From Clostridiales bacterium (lineage in GTDB: Bacteria; Bacillota; Clostridia; Christensenellales; Borkfalkiaceae), in assembly GCA_015055655.1 (NCBI GenBank), contig SVHW01000008.1, positions 1 through 64,000 on the forward strand: a DNA stretch of 64,000 bases. Reading direction: 5' to 3'. The notes under the pieces were generated by a model that searched no databases, was not told the origin of the DNA, and worked only from the letters and a program-made list of their open reading frames with translations. Position 1 is the stretch's first letter. Every line of letters begins with the position of its first letter. Below, one piece after another: positions 24,909 to 34,834 of this stretch. The position numbers and the translations under genes were made by a program.

Positions 24909-26816
24909 TTAAAACGCCGTTTTTTCTTCAATTTCTTTCAAAACGGTGGCGATAAATTCGTCCGCGTCCACCGCACCGATATCTCCCTTATCGCGACGGC
25001 GCACGGCAACGAGATTCTCACTCGCTTCCTTTTCACCTACGACGAGCATATACGGCAATTTTTCCAGCTGCGCCTCGCGGATTTTATAGCCGATTTTCTC
25101 GTTTCTATCGTCCACGGTAACGCGAATACCCTTTTCCTTCATCTTCGCGCAAAGTTCCTTCGCGTACGCTTCTTGTCTATCGGTGATAGGCAAAATCTTT
25201 ACCTGTACGGGCGAAAGCCATACGGGGAATTTCCCTGCGAAGTGTTCGATTAAAATACCGATAAAACGCTCGATAGAGCCAAACGCTACGCGGTGTACCA
25301 TAATCGGCTGATGTTTTTGTCCGTCTTCGCCAACGTATTCCATTTCAAAGCGTTGAGGAAGTTGGAAATCGAGCTGAATCGTACCGCATTGCCACGTTCT
25401 ACCGATAGAATCTTCCAAATGGAAGTCGATTTTCGGGCCGTAGAACGCGCCGTCGCCCTCGTTGATAACGTAGGAAAGCCCCATATCGTCCAACGCGTTT
25501 TTCAACGCTTCGGTGGCGGTGTTCCAATCCTCGTCGCTGCCCATACTGTTTTCAGGACGGGTGGAAAGTTCTACGTGATACTTAAACCCGAACAACGTGT
25601 ACACTTCGTTGATAAGACGTACAACGCCCTTAATCTCATCTTTGATTTGTTCGCGCGTCATAAAGATGTGCGCGTCGTCTTGCGTGAAACAGCGCACGCG
25701 GAAAAGCCCGTGCAATTGCCCCGATTTTTCGTGGCGATGTACAAGCCCGAGTTCGCCCATACGAATCGGCAAATCTTTATAGCTGTGCGGCTCGTTTTTA
25801 TACACCAAAATGCCACCCGGACAGTTCATCGGCTTAATGGCGAAATCTTCGTCGTCCACCTTCGTCGTGTACATATTATCACGATAGTGATACCAATGCC
25901 CCGACGTTTCCCAAAGGGAACGGTTGAGCATAATGGGCGTGTTTACTTCTACGTAGCCTTCACGGGTATGAATTTGACGCCAATAATCGATAAGCGTATT
26001 TTTCAAAACCATACCGTTGGGCAGGAAGAAAGGCAAGCCTTTGCCTTCGTTTAAAATGGCAAACAACTTCAATTCTTTACCAAGCTTCGTATGGTCGCGT
26101 TTTTTCGCTTCTTCAAGCATTGTGAAATAAGCGTCCATCTCATCCTTTTTCGCAAACGCCGTGCCGTAAATACGCGTAAGCATTTTATTGTGTTCGTCCC
26201 CACGCCAATACGCGCCGGCAATACTCGTGAGCTTAAACGCCTTAATTTTGCCCGTAGAAGGAAGGTGCGGACCACGGCAAAGGTCGGTGAAATTGCCCTG
26301 CTTGTAGAAGGAAATCGTTTCCCCTTCGGGCAAATCTTGAATCAGCTCTACCTTGTAATCTTCGTTATACTCCTTCATCAGTTCAATCGCTTCGTTTCTG
26401 GGCAACGTAAAGCGTTCAATGGGGAAGTTCCCCTTGATAATCTTTTTCATTTCCGCTTCGATTTTTGCCAAGTCTGCCTGCGTGATAGGTGTAACGAAAT
26501 CTACGTCGTAATAATAGCCGTTGTCGATAACGGGACCAATAGAGAGCTTGCACGTAGGATATACCGTCTTTAACGCTTGCGCCAAAACGTGCGCGCAAGT
26601 ATGGCGATAAACCGCCAACCCCTCTTTATCTTTTAACGTAATGATTTCTAAATTGTCGCCCTCGCTTAACACGTGCGATAAATCGACAAGCGCGCCGTTT
26701 ACTTTTGCGCAAACTGCGTTTCTTGCCAATCCCTCGGATATCGCAAGCGCAGCCTCGTACGCCGTTGCGTTATCCGCAAGCGACATACTTTCTCCACTTT
26801 TTAAAATAATATTCAT
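24909..26816 (-). CDS. thrS: Threonyl-tRNA synthetase
   Basis: The 635-residue class II synthetase has the full ThrRS layout. The N-terminal TGS domain covers residues 1-60. The editing/SAD domain has HTCAHVLAQAL and a later CRGPH. The catalytic core has motif 2 (FRVRCFTQDDAHIF) and motif 3 (HRVAFGSIERFIG), followed by an anticodon-binding domain. It charges tRNA-Thr. AGGAGG precedes the ATG. A T-box leader controls it. A ytxC-like sporulation gene lies upstream, as in Bacillus. Confidence 0.97.
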   Translation of the reverse strand: MNIILKSGESMSLADNATAYEAALAISEGLARNAVCAKVNGALVDLSHVLSEGDNLEIITLKDKEGLAVYRHTCAHVLAQALKTVYPTCKLSIGPVIDNGYYYDVDFVTPITQADLAKIEAEMKKIIKGNFPIERFTLPRNEAIELMKEYNEDYKVELIQDLPEGETISFYKQGNFTDLCRGPHLPSTGKIKAFKLTSIAGAYWRGDEHNKMLTRIYGTAFAKKDEMDAYFTMLEEAKKRDHTKLGKELKLFAILNEGKGLPFFLPNGMVLKNTLIDYWRQIHTREGYVEVNTPIMLNRSLWETSGHWYHYRDNMYTTKVDDEDFAIKPMNCPGGILVYKNEPHSYKDLPIRMGELGLVHRHEKSGQLHGLFRVRCFTQDDAHIFMTREQIKDEIKGVVRLINEVYTLFGFKYHVELSTRPENSMGSDEDWNTATEALKNALDDMGLSYVINEGDGAFYGPKIDFHLEDSIGRTWQCGTIQLDFQLPQRFEMEYVGEDGQKHQPIMVHRVAFGSIERFIGILIEHFAGKFPVWLSPVQVKILPITDRQEAYAKELCAKMKEKGIRVTVDDRNEKIGYKIREAQLEKLPYMLVVGEKEASENLVAVRRRDKGDIGAVDADEFIATVLKEIEEKTAF

Positions 26817-26856
26817 TATTTTTTCCTCCGTTAGAGTGTTTTTCTTCGTTTATCGT

Positions 26857-27060
26857 AAAAAAAATCCTTAAACCCCTTAAAGAGTTTAAGGACGCGAATT
26901 TTTCGCGCGGTTCCACCTTAATTGCCGTAATCGCTTACGACCGCTTTTCCCGTGATTTACTTTTCGTACCCGTAAAGTGGTTTCACCTTTCGTTTGAATT
27001 ACCCGTTTCGCAGCCAAGAACGGATTCTCTGCAAAATTCAAAGCGACGCTACTTGTCTTT
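26857..27060 (-). ncRNA. T-box riboswitch (predicted tRNA-Thr specific)
   Basis: On the minus strand the T-box sequence AAGGTGGAACCGCG (26919-26906) is followed by the terminator CCTTAAAC/GTTTAAGG (26891-26866) and eight U. Stem I material with AGAGAA and GGTGAAACCAC lies upstream. A Thr ACC triplet at 26981-26979 is in a plausible specifier position. Uncharged tRNA-Thr would stabilise the antiterminator and turn on thrS. Confidence 0.9.
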
Positions 27061-27069
27061 ACGAATAAT

Positions 27070-27098
27070 ATTGTAATCCTTTACAAGCCGTTTGTCAA
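27070..27098 (-). promoter_or_regulatory. Promoter of the thrS T-box transcript
   Basis: TTGACA (27093-27098) and TACAAT (27070-27075) on the minus strand with a 17-base spacer, directly upstream of the T-box stem I. Confidence 0.85.
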
Positions 27099-27126
27099 CC
27101 GTTTTTTACGACGTATGAGAAATTTT

Positions 27127-27843
27127 TTAACAAAAGGTGGCTTTATTCCCGTAATATTTTCGTAAAAAAGCCGCCGTTTCCTTATCCGTTTCCCCAAAAC
27201 AGTAAACGCGCTCGGCGCCGCCAAGCACGATTTCGCCCAACGTCGTTTCCCGCCCCGTCAACAGAGCGCGGGTGAGCAAGCGATAATCCTCGTCGTACAC
27301 CTTGCCGTTTTTTACGAAAATTTTTCCCTCGCCGTCTTCCGTCAAAAAACTTAAAAAGCCGTCGAGCGACGCCGCGCCCATATCGGTAGGCACGTAATCG
27401 GCAATTCCTTCCCAACGTTTTTGCAAATCTTGCAAACGGAAATGATATACTCCGTCCAAAGAATATTTATCGTACCCGACGAACCGCCGACGGGCGTACG
27501 CTTTATCTTCCTTGTAATCGGCGGCGACGATTGCCGTAATCAATAACCGTTTTTGTTTTTCGTCCAATAACGGCAACGTCAAACGCTTTTCGAAAAACGC
27601 GTATTTATAGCCTACGGCGATAACGTCGGCAATATTCTCTTCCGCAAACTTTCGTACGTACGGACAATACGCCTTTTCCGTCTTAAATTCTATTTCCACC
27701 CGTTCTCCGTCCGAAAACAAATTGCACGACGACGGCAAAAAGGAAAAACGTTCCTTTACCCTGCCGTATAAATAGGACATATACCGCCCGTCAAATCCGT
27801 TTTGCGTTATCGTTATCTCTTCCACACCATTATTGTATGCCAC
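27127..27843 (-). CDS. YtxC-like putative sporulation protein
   Basis: This 238-residue protein resembles the YtxC family, which is widespread in spore formers and, as I recall, lies next to thrS in Bacillus and many Clostridia. Recognisable parts are the N-terminal phosphate-like IxxGFxGRYxxYLYxR region and a C-terminal half with VGYDKYSLDGVYHFRLQDLQKRW, typical of the family core. No membrane segment or signal is seen. Its biochemical role is unknown. The presence of spoIVA in the window supports a spore-former assignment. Confidence 0.6.
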   Translation of the reverse strand: MAYNNGVEEITITQNGFDGRYMSYLYGRVKERFSFLPSSCNLFSDGERVEIEFKTEKAYCPYVRKFAEENIADVIAVGYKYAFFEKRLTLPLLDEKQKRLLITAIVAADYKEDKAYARRRFVGYDKYSLDGVYHFRLQDLQKRWEGIADYVPTDMGAASLDGFLSFLTEDGEGKIFVKNGKVYDEDYRLLTRALLTGRETTLGEIVLGGAERVYCFGETDKETAAFLRKYYGNKATFC

Positions 27844-27903
27844 GAAGCAAAAATTATTTATTCGTTTTTATAAATTCCTTGCCCTTTCCCCGCGTATAAT
27901 TGC

Positions 27904-27980
27904 TTGACTTAACAAAAAAAATATCCTATAATATAAACTACGAAAAAAATAGGTAAAAGCTTGCGCGGAAAGGTCCGCGC
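27904..27980 (+). promoter_or_regulatory. leuS promoter and leader hairpin
   Basis: TTGACT and TATAAT with a 17-base spacer lie at about 27904-27932. The short leader then forms a hairpin GCGCGGA/TCCGCGC (27963-27980) about 10 bases before the Shine-Dalgarno. No T-box motif is present. Confidence 0.65.
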
Positions 27981-28002
27981 GAAAACTTGGAGGTCTTTTA
28001 TT

Positions 28003-30438
28003 ATGGATATGCGTTCCATCGAAAGCAAATGGCAAGCAAAATGGGAGAAAACGAAACGCAACGTTTTCAATAAAAAGAACGCGGATAAAAAATTATACGT
28101 TTTGGAAATGTTCTCTTATCCCTCGGGCGCAAAATTACACGTTGGGCATTGGTATAACTACGGCCCTACCGACACCTATGCACGTTTTAAGAAAATGCAA
28201 GGTTACGAAGTGTTTCAACCCATGGGCTTTGACGCTTTTGGTTTGCCGGCGGAAAACTACGCGATAAAAACGGGCATCCACCCCAAAGATTCCACGGAAA
28301 AGAATATCGAAACGATGGAAGTACAACTGAAAAAAATGGGCGCGATGTTCGATTGGACGGCGGAAATTAAAACGTGCGAAGAAGATTATTATAAATGGAC
28401 GCAATGGCTGTTTTTGCAGTTGTATAAAAAAGGCCTTGCTTACCGCAAAGAAGCACTCGTTAACTGGTGTCCCGATTGCGAAACGGTACTCGCCAACGAA
28501 CAGGTTATCGATACGAAATGCGAACGCTGCGGCTCGGTCGTGCTCCGTAAAAATATGACGCAATGGTTCTTCAAAATCACCGATTATGCGGAAGAACTCT
28601 TGTCCGATTTGGACGGAATCCAATGGCCGGAAAAAACCAAACTGATGCAAAAGAACTGGATTGGTAAATCTACGGGCTGTGAAATTCATTTCGAGTGTGA
28701 AACGGGCGACACGATTACCGTTTTCACCACCCGTCCCGATACGGTATTCGGCGTAAATTACGTCGTACTCGCCCCCGAGCACCCCTTGGTTGAAAAATTA
28801 AAAGCAGCGCATCCCGAACAAGCGCAAGCGATTGAAGATTACGTACGTTACGCCGCGGAAGCAAACGATATCGAACGTCTTTCTACGGCACGTCCTAAAA
28901 CGGGTACGTTTACGGGCGCGTACGCTATCCACCCCCTTACCAATAAAAAAGTGCCCATTTACCTTGCGGATTACGTATTGTATTCCTACGGCACGGGCGC
29001 AGTTATGGCGGTGGCCGCGCACGACGAACGCGATTATGCGTTTGCCACCAAGCACGGCTTGCCCATTACGCAAGTTATCCAAAAAGCAGGCGGAGAAACG
29101 ATACTTCCTTTCTGCGAAGACGGTATCCTCGTCAACAGCGGGGAATTTGACGGACTTTCGGGCGAAGAAGCGCGCGACGCTATCGCCGTCCACCTTTCCA
29201 AAATCGGCAAAGGCGGCAAAAAAGTAAACTACCGTTTGCGCGATTGGTCGGTTTCCCGTCAAAGATATTGGGGCGCGCCCATCCCGATGATTCATTGTGA
29301 AAAATGCGGCGTCGTTCCCGTACCTGAAAAGGATTTGCCCGTAAAACTTCCCTACGACGTAGAATTCCGTCCCACGGGAAAATCCCCCCTTGCCAGCCAC
29401 GACGGCTTTATGCGTTGCTCTTGCCCTAAATGCGGCGGCAAAGCTTCGCGTGACCCCGATACGTTGGATACCTTCGTATGTTCCAGCTGGTATTTCTTAC
29501 GTTATCCCGACGCTCATAACGACAAGCAAGCCTTCTCGCCCGACGTAGCAAATACGATGTGTCCCGTGGACGTATACGTAGGCGGCTATGAACACGCTTG
29601 TATGCACCTTTTGTACGCGCGCTTTATCACGAAAGCACTTCGCGATATGGGCTATATCGATTTTGGCGAACCGTTCAAACGCCTCGTCCATCAAGGCATT
29701 ATCTTGGGCCCTGACGGCAACCGTATGAGCAAATCTCACGGCAACGTTATCTCCCCCGATACGTATATAGACGAATACGGCTCTGACATATTCCGTATGT
29801 ACCTTATGTTCGGGTTCAGCTATACCGAAGGCGGGCCTTGGAACGACGACGGCATCAAATCGGTGGCGAAATTCTTGGATAGAATCGAACGTTTGGTACG
29901 CAAAGTGGCAGACGAAAAAGAAACGAGCAACGATAAGATTGGCAGCGCGGAAAAAGAAGTAGATTACGTGAAAAACTACGCAATTAAAAACATCACGCGC
30001 GACGTGGAAGAATTCTCTTTCAATACGTCCGTGGCGCGTTTAATGGAATACGTAAACGCCCTTATCAAATACGATGGCGTTGCGGAAAAGAACGTTTCCT
30101 TCTTCAAATCGTCCATCGACGATTTAATCCGTATGATTGCCCCCTTCGCGCCCCATTTCGCAGAAGAACTTTGGGAAATTACCGACCATAAAGATTCGGT
30201 ATTTGCAGAAAGTTATCCCCTCGTCAACGAACAAGCGCTTGTCAAAGCCGAAACGGAATACGCCGTCCAAATCAACAGCAAAATCAAAGCGAAGATGATG
30301 ATTGCGGAAGGCCTTTCCAATGAAGAAATTCAAGCCGTCGTTTGCGCAGACGAAGAAATCGCCGCGCAAATTGCAGGCAAGACGGTGAAAAAGTGCATCG
30401 TCGTAAAAGGCAGATTGGTAAACCTTATCGTAGGTTAA
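28003..30438 (+). CDS. leuS: Leucyl-tRNA synthetase
   Basis: The 811-residue class I synthetase has the HIGH-type motif [12 protein letters not shown], an editing (CP1) domain with TTRPDTVFG, a Cys zinc site (CPDC...CERC) and KMSKS as MSKSHGN. It attaches leucine to tRNA-Leu. I start it at the ATG at 28003, with GGAGG 9 bases upstream; an upstream TTG reading would run through the leader hairpin. It is monocistronic, with its own promoter and terminator. Confidence 0.97.
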   Translation: MDMRSIESKWQAKWEKTKRNVFNKKNADKKLYVLEMFSYPSGAKLHVGHWYNYGPTDTYARFKKMQGYEVFQPMGFDAFGLPAENYAIKTGIHPKDSTEKNIETMEVQLKKMGAMFDWTAEIKTCEEDYYKWTQWLFLQLYKKGLAYRKEALVNWCPDCETVLANEQVIDTKCERCGSVVLRKNMTQWFFKITDYAEELLSDLDGIQWPEKTKLMQKNWIGKSTGCEIHFECETGDTITVFTTRPDTVFGVNYVVLAPEHPLVEKLKAAHPEQAQAIEDYVRYAAEANDIERLSTARPKTGTFTGAYAIHPLTNKKVPIYLADYVLYSYGTGAVMAVAAHDERDYAFATKHGLPITQVIQKAGGETILPFCEDGILVNSGEFDGLSGEEARDAIAVHLSKIGKGGKKVNYRLRDWSVSRQRYWGAPIPMIHCEKCGVVPVPEKDLPVKLPYDVEFRPTGKSPLASHDGFMRCSCPKCGGKASRDPDTLDTFVCSSWYFLRYPDAHNDKQAFSPDVANTMCPVDVYVGGYEHACMHLLYARFITKALRDMGYIDFGEPFKRLVHQGIILGPDGNRMSKSHGNVISPDTYIDEYGSDIFRMYLMFGFSYTEGGPWNDDGIKSVAKFLDRIERLVRKVADEKETSNDKIGSAEKEVDYVKNYAIKNITRDVEEFSFNTSVARLMEYVNALIKYDGVAEKNVSFFKSSIDDLIRMIAPFAPHFAEELWEITDHKDSVFAESYPLVNEQALVKAETEYAVQINSKIKAKMMIAEGLSNEEIQAVVCADEEIAAQIAGKTVKKCIVVKGRLVNLIVG

Positions 30439-30451
30439 AAGAACGCAAAAA

Positions 30452-30476
30452 AACGACCGTTTCAACAACGGTCGTT
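30452..30476. terminator. Bidirectional terminator between leuS and the MATE fusion gene
   Basis: AACGACCGT pairs with ACGGTCGTT around a 7-base loop; eight T follow on the plus strand and an A-run precedes it. Confidence 0.85.
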
Positions 30477-30492
30477 TTTTTATTTTACTTTT

Positions 30493-32751
30493 TTATTTTA
30501 TACGCTTTTTAATAGGCAGTAACGCGCGCGTTTCTTGTTTATAGCGTTCGTACCCCTCTTTTCTCGATTGTCTTTTTTCCGCAAGCGGAATACTGATGCA
30601 AACGAACAATAACGTATTCGCCACCGCGCCAGCAAGCAACCACCAACGCGTAGGCATAACGCATACCGCCGCAAGCGCAACGCCCCACCACATAAGAATT
30701 TCGCCTAAGTAGTTGGGATGGCGGGAGTATTTCCAAAGCCCCTTTCGAATAAAATTCCCCGTACGGTTTTTACGGAATTTGTGCATTTGTACGTCTGCCG
30801 TACCTTGTAACGCCACCGCCAAAAGGGAAAGGATAAAGAATACGATAGCCCCTGCGTTGAACTCCCCACCGTACTGCATAACGTAAACGGCAGGCAACGT
30901 ACAGGCGTAAACCACCAACGTAGGTACGAGATGTATCCCAAAGAAGTTCACCAGCGGATACCATTTTCCCGACTGTTCTTTCAGTTGCGTATAACGCCAG
31001 TCTTGATGATGCAAGCCGTGGAAGGTATACGCCCAGTTCGCCGTCAAACGGATTCCCCATAAGCACACCGCAATCAGCGGCAATAACCGAGTTGCCGTTA
31101 TTGGCTTACCGATAATGAACGCTATCAAAATGACAATCGGTTGCACGCTCCAATACGGGTCGTATACCGACGCATTTTTGAAAACGACGCTAAATGCAAA
31201 GGTGACGATTGTCGCCGCGACGTCGGCTATCAATAAGTTCAACCAAAAATCAAAGGGCAAGAAATAGTAGGTAACCCAACCCACCGCCACGGCAAACGCA
31301 TAAACGATACCGACAATCGTATAACTCCAACCGCGCGAAGTTTCTTCGCCTTTTAAATTACTGAAAAAGAGTATCGTAAAAGGTATGGCAAACAGGAAGG
31401 AAAGCGCGTCGGAAACCGTTTGACAAGCCTCTACCCCCAAGATACCCCAAAGACGAGGCAACAGCAAAATGCTGGGGATATAGAAAAGCCCCTGTCTTGT
31501 AATTGACAATAGTGAGGCTATCGTTTTACTGCCTACCACTTGATAGCTCAGTCCCGCCATAAAATTAAGAGGAAGCAGCGCCATCGACAGACATTGCAAC
31601 CGAAGCGCCATCGTGCCTATCTCCGTTGCCGTCGGCGAAAGACTGAACCATTGCATAAGATTGGGCGCGATAATTGCGCAAATGCCTGCAAATGCAATCA
31701 TTAAAAGGGTAGAAAATCCAAGGGTAAACAAGTAGGCTTTCTTAACTCTGTCATACCGTTTCGCGCTGTAATTATACCCCAAGACGGGTTGATAGCCCTG
31801 TCCAATACCAAGCGACAGCGAAAAGGCAAGCATAAACACCTTTTGTACGACGCTAAACGCCGCTTGCGCCGATTCGCCCCCGTGCGTATGCGCGGCGTGA
31901 TTCAAAAATACCGCGCAAAGGCTGGCAAGGACTTGTCGACAAAAGGACGGAAAACCCGTCACGATAACGTCTTTATAAACTTTGAACGAACGGGAGATAG
32001 AACGGACTTTTAACCGCACCACCGTTTTCCCGCTTAAAAACATCGCAAGCAGTACGCAAAAACTGATAATTTGGCTGATACAAGTGGCTAACCCTGCCCC
32101 GCTAATACCCATACCTGCCGTAAAAATAAGCAACGGGTCTAACGCGACGTTGATAACTGCGCCTACCACCAGCCCGACCATAGAAAGCACCGCTTTCCCT
32201 TCCGCGCGAAGGACGTTATTCAGCACAAACGACATACACATAAACGGCGCGGATATCAAGATGTATACGGCGTACTCTTTAGAATATTGCAATACGTTTT
32301 CTTCTATCGAGCCAAATAGCTTTAATAAGGGCGTTAGGAAAATAAAACTTAGCGCCGCTATCAATATGCCGCTGACAAGCGCGATAAAAAAGGAAGAAGA
32401 CGCCACCCTATCTGCGCCCGCCCTATCCCGTTTGCCTAAAAGACGGGAAACGAGCGCTCCGCTGCCCATACCGTACGTAAAACCAATGGCTTGAATAATG
32501 GACATCAAAGCAAGCAAATTGCCTACCGCCGCCGTTACCGCGTCGTTGCCTATCATCGACACGAACGCCGTGTCGGCAAGGTTATACAGCGACGTTATCA
32601 TCATACTAAGCGTCGTAGGAATCCCCAAGCCGATTATCAAACGTGCAATTGGCGTTTGCGTCATTTTTTGATATTGTTTTTTCTCTAATATCGCCGCTTT
32701 CTCGTCGTTATCGACGGAGATTGCCGCCTCTTTTTCGTTTTCTTTCGTCAT
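30493..32751 (-). CDS. MATE efflux transporter fused to a DUF1295/ICMT-like membrane enzyme
   Basis: One unbroken frame of 752 residues joins two membrane proteins. Residues about 25-450 are a 12-helix MATE family transporter (LGIPTTLSMMITSLYNLADTAFV, GMGSGALVSRLLGKRD, VLGYNYSAKRYDRVKKAY). Residues about 500-752 are a DUF1295-type domain with WGIRLTANW, GLHHQDWRY and the SRHPNYLGEILMWWG motif of steroid 5-alpha-reductase/isoprenylcysteine methyltransferase-like enzymes. The two families are usually separate genes. I start at the ATG at 32751, which lies only 9 bases after a -10 box and has no ribosome site, so the message may be leaderless. Function of the fusion, perhaps lipid or small-molecule modification plus export, is unknown. 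Confidence 0.8.
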   Translation of the reverse strand: MTKENEKEAAISVDNDEKAAILEKKQYQKMTQTPIARLIIGLGIPTTLSMMITSLYNLADTAFVSMIGNDAVTAAVGNLLALMSIIQAIGFTYGMGSGALVSRLLGKRDRAGADRVASSSFFIALVSGILIAALSFIFLTPLLKLFGSIEENVLQYSKEYAVYILISAPFMCMSFVLNNVLRAEGKAVLSMVGLVVGAVINVALDPLLIFTAGMGISGAGLATCISQIISFCVLLAMFLSGKTVVRLKVRSISRSFKVYKDVIVTGFPSFCRQVLASLCAVFLNHAAHTHGGESAQAAFSVVQKVFMLAFSLSLGIGQGYQPVLGYNYSAKRYDRVKKAYLFTLGFSTLLMIAFAGICAIIAPNLMQWFSLSPTATEIGTMALRLQCLSMALLPLNFMAGLSYQVVGSKTIASLLSITRQGLFYIPSILLLPRLWGILGVEACQTVSDALSFLFAIPFTILFFSNLKGEETSRGWSYTIVGIVYAFAVAVGWVTYYFLPFDFWLNLLIADVAATIVTFAFSVVFKNASVYDPYWSVQPIVILIAFIIGKPITATRLLPLIAVCLWGIRLTANWAYTFHGLHHQDWRYTQLKEQSGKWYPLVNFFGIHLVPTLVVYACTLPAVYVMQYGGEFNAGAIVFFILSLLAVALQGTADVQMHKFRKNRTGNFIRKGLWKYSRHPNYLGEILMWWGVALAAVCVMPTRWWLLAGAVANTLLFVCISIPLAEKRQSRKEGYERYKQETRALLPIKKRIK

Positions 32752-32760
32752 AATGATATT

Positions 32761-32789
32761 ATTATACAACGATTTTTTTATTTTGGCAA
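32761..32789 (-). promoter_or_regulatory. Promoter of the MATE fusion gene, leaderless type
   Basis: TTGCCA (32784-32789) and TATAAT (32761-32766) with 17 bases between on the minus strand. The start codon is 9 bases past the -10, so the transcript has almost no 5' leader. Confidence 0.7.
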
Positions 32790-32865
32790 CTTCCCCATAG
32801 GCATCTTCCCAAAAAAATATCATTTTTTTATTTTATCTTATCCGCGCTTGTTTGCGGTATTCCGC

Positions 32866-32894
32866 TTGCTTTTTTTTCTTTTTCGTGCTATACT
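32866..32894 (+). promoter_or_regulatory. Promoter of the PH-like membrane protein gene, leaderless type
   Basis: TTGCTT (32866-32871) and TATACT (32889-32894), spacing 17. The ATG follows the -10 after only 6 bases, so transcription would start at or beside the A of the start codon. Confidence 0.65.
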
Positions 32895-32900
32895 ATCCGT

Positions 32901-33386
32901 ATGAAACAAGAAAATCCGCAAACGAACTATTTTAAAATTAAATTTACGGGGCTTATTTACGCCTTAATCGCCGGCGTCATATTATTATCCTGCGCCAGCA
33001 TTTTCGTGTCCGTTTGGCAAATCGCAAAATTTGGACTGAACGAATTTTCCGATTATTTGAAATATCCCCTACTCATCCTTATCAGTCTTTTTTGTATCGT
33101 CGTCGTGATTTCCATGCTAATCAAATCGCAATACGTCGTCGATAAACAATATCTAACGTCTTATTACGGATTTATTAAAAGCCGTTTCCCCATACAACAA
33201 ATTACGGAAATGGTGCTTGATACCGATACGAAAAAATTGACGATTCGCTTTAACGAACAGTTTATTACGCTGAATATGCGCTTCGATTGGCGCGAAGCGT
33301 TTATCCGCGCTATTTTGGACGCCAACCCCAACGTCGACTATTCCTTTACTATGGCGGAAAACAAACCGCAAGACGAGAATAAATAA
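32901..33386 (+). CDS. Two-helix membrane protein with a PH-like cytosolic domain
   Basis: The 161-residue protein has two membrane helices (about 16-40 and 53-74) followed by a soluble domain beginning SQYVVDKQYLTSYYGFIKSRFPIQQITEMV. This is the pattern of small bacterial PH-like (YdbS/YdbT-type) membrane proteins, whose function is unknown. No ribosome site precedes the ATG; a promoter placed 6 bases upstream suggests a leaderless mRNA. It is divergent from the MATE fusion gene. Confidence 0.6.
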   Translation: MKQENPQTNYFKIKFTGLIYALIAGVILLSCASIFVSVWQIAKFGLNEFSDYLKYPLLILISLFCIVVVISMLIKSQYVVDKQYLTSYYGFIKSRFPIQQITEMVLDTDTKKLTIRFNEQFITLNMRFDWREAFIRAILDANPNVDYSFTMAENKPQDENK

Positions 33387-33402
33387 CGGCTATATACTAA
33401 AA

Positions 33403-33433
33403 AACCTTTGCGACGCGCTTTGTCGCAAAGGTT
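33403..33433. terminator. Bidirectional terminator
   Basis: AACCTTTGCGAC pairs with GTCGCAAAGGTT around a 7-base loop, with seven T after it and an A-run before it. It serves the PH-like gene and the converging ferritin-like gene. Confidence 0.85.
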
Positions 33434-33440
33434 TTTTTAT

Positions 33441-34721
33441 TTATTCTTTATTGCAAAAAAAATCGGTGGAATCCGCCGCGTTGGGCTTTCTTCCTACGCA
33501 GGCGTTATCCTCTCTGCGATTTCGAAGTTCGGGCACGGGCGATGGCGCAACTTGATAGCGATAATCTGCGCCGTGGCGACAAATATACCGTTCGATAACG
33601 CAATACGAAGGCACAATCTCTTCACACGGGTTAGTCAGCTTTTGAAAACGGAAAAAATCCGCGTTCCTATCCAAATCCTTTATCTTTTTATACTCCTCTT
33701 TTACCGACGTGTACTGCACCGTTTCCCCTAATATCTTCCGCACGTATTCGATATTTTCGTGCAGGGAAAGCGGTTTGGGGAAAACAGGGTCTTTAATGAC
33801 TTCTTGCCAATCCTTTTTCTCGTACTTTTTCAAAAGCTCCGCCGCTTTATGCAAGTGCGAAATCTCAAACTCGAAATTTTCCTCCCACAGCTTTTTTATA
33901 CACGCGTCCGTTTCCGTTTGATAGCACGACCAATATAAATAACACTCTGCATATTCGTGCCAAAGTAACATTTCCAGCCACGTAGCGTTGGCATCGATAA
34001 GCGACTCGTACTGCGTAACGTGTTCTTCTTCCACCATCGCAATTTCCTCGTACAAACGCCGCGCTAAATCCGTGCAAGCAAAGGCGGAAACGTTCATATA
34101 ATAATTCATCGTTTGCTGTTCCGCAGCCGTGATTATCATCGTGGCAAGCACCGTTTGCGTATCGGCAGTTTTCGCATTGATACATCGCCGTACGTTATCC
34201 ATTGGATAACGATGGTGCGCTATCGTCGGGCGGCCGGGCATAATTTCCGTATATCTGCCAACGAGCCACTCCGCATAAACCCCTTGTTCCATTTCCAGCA
34301 AATCGGCATAGCGATACAAATGGTCAAAATCTTCTAAAAGCGCGAAATCCAGCGCCGTTTTTACGTTGCAGTCAAGCTCTCTCTTGGCAAGTTCCGCCGT
34401 CAAATCGACGGCAAGCTGCTCGTACCCTATCGTATGCTCTAATACGCTTTCATTTTGCGGTTTTAATAAAAAAAGTTTTTGTTGCTGTTGTTTTTCCACT
34501 TCGCGCGTAAGCGCCAAATCCCGACGCAAATCGTTGTTATCGGTATGCCGAGCAAATTGATGGGAAAACCAGTTCGCCTCGTATTCCGTGCCGTTCATTA
34601 AAATAATACGCGTCTTCGTGTACGGGTCGACCTCTCTTTTATTGTACGGTTTGGGATACATTTCCTTCCAATTTTGCAGCGCTTTTTCTATTGGTTGCGG
34701 TTTTTCTTCAAACGGGTTCAT
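33441..34721 (-). CDS. Ferritin-like (diiron-type) protein of unknown function
   Basis: The 426-residue protein is mostly helical. It shows several Glu/His pairs of the ferritin-like kind: LLEDFDHLYRYADLLEME, EEIAMVEEEHVTQYESLID, WHEYAECYLYW and EFEISHLHKAAELLKKYE. Such ExxH pairs in four helices normally hold two irons, as in rubrerythrins. Longer N- and C-terminal parts are unrecognised. The ATG at 34721 follows AGGAGA and is preferred over an upstream in-frame start. A redox or oxygen-defence role is possible. I am confident of the fold type only. Confidence 0.55.
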   Translation of the reverse strand: MNPFEEKPQPIEKALQNWKEMYPKPYNKREVDPYTKTRIILMNGTEYEANWFSHQFARHTDNNDLRRDLALTREVEKQQQQKLFLLKPQNESVLEHTIGYEQLAVDLTAELAKRELDCNVKTALDFALLEDFDHLYRYADLLEMEQGVYAEWLVGRYTEIMPGRPTIAHHRYPMDNVRRCINAKTADTQTVLATMIITAAEQQTMNYYMNVSAFACTDLARRLYEEIAMVEEEHVTQYESLIDANATWLEMLLWHEYAECYLYWSCYQTETDACIKKLWEENFEFEISHLHKAAELLKKYEKKDWQEVIKDPVFPKPLSLHENIEYVRKILGETVQYTSVKEEYKKIKDLDRNADFFRFQKLTNPCEEIVPSYCVIERYICRHGADYRYQVAPSPVPELRNRREDNACVGRKPNAADSTDFFCNKE

Positions 34722-34792
34722 AGGCAATCTCTCCTTTTTTTGTTTACTATATAAAGTATGCCCCACCCGCTTTTTTTGTATACAAACGTTTG

Positions 34793-34821
34793 AAACGGCG
34801 AGCGTTAAACGCTCGCCGTTT
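34793..34821 (-). terminator. Hairpin after the lipoprotein gene
   Basis: AAACGGCGAGCG pairs with CGCTCGCCGTTT around TTTAA, 14 bases past the lipoprotein stop. The U-tract is short, so termination may be weak. Confidence 0.6.
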
Positions 34822-34834
34822 GCTATTCGTCTAT

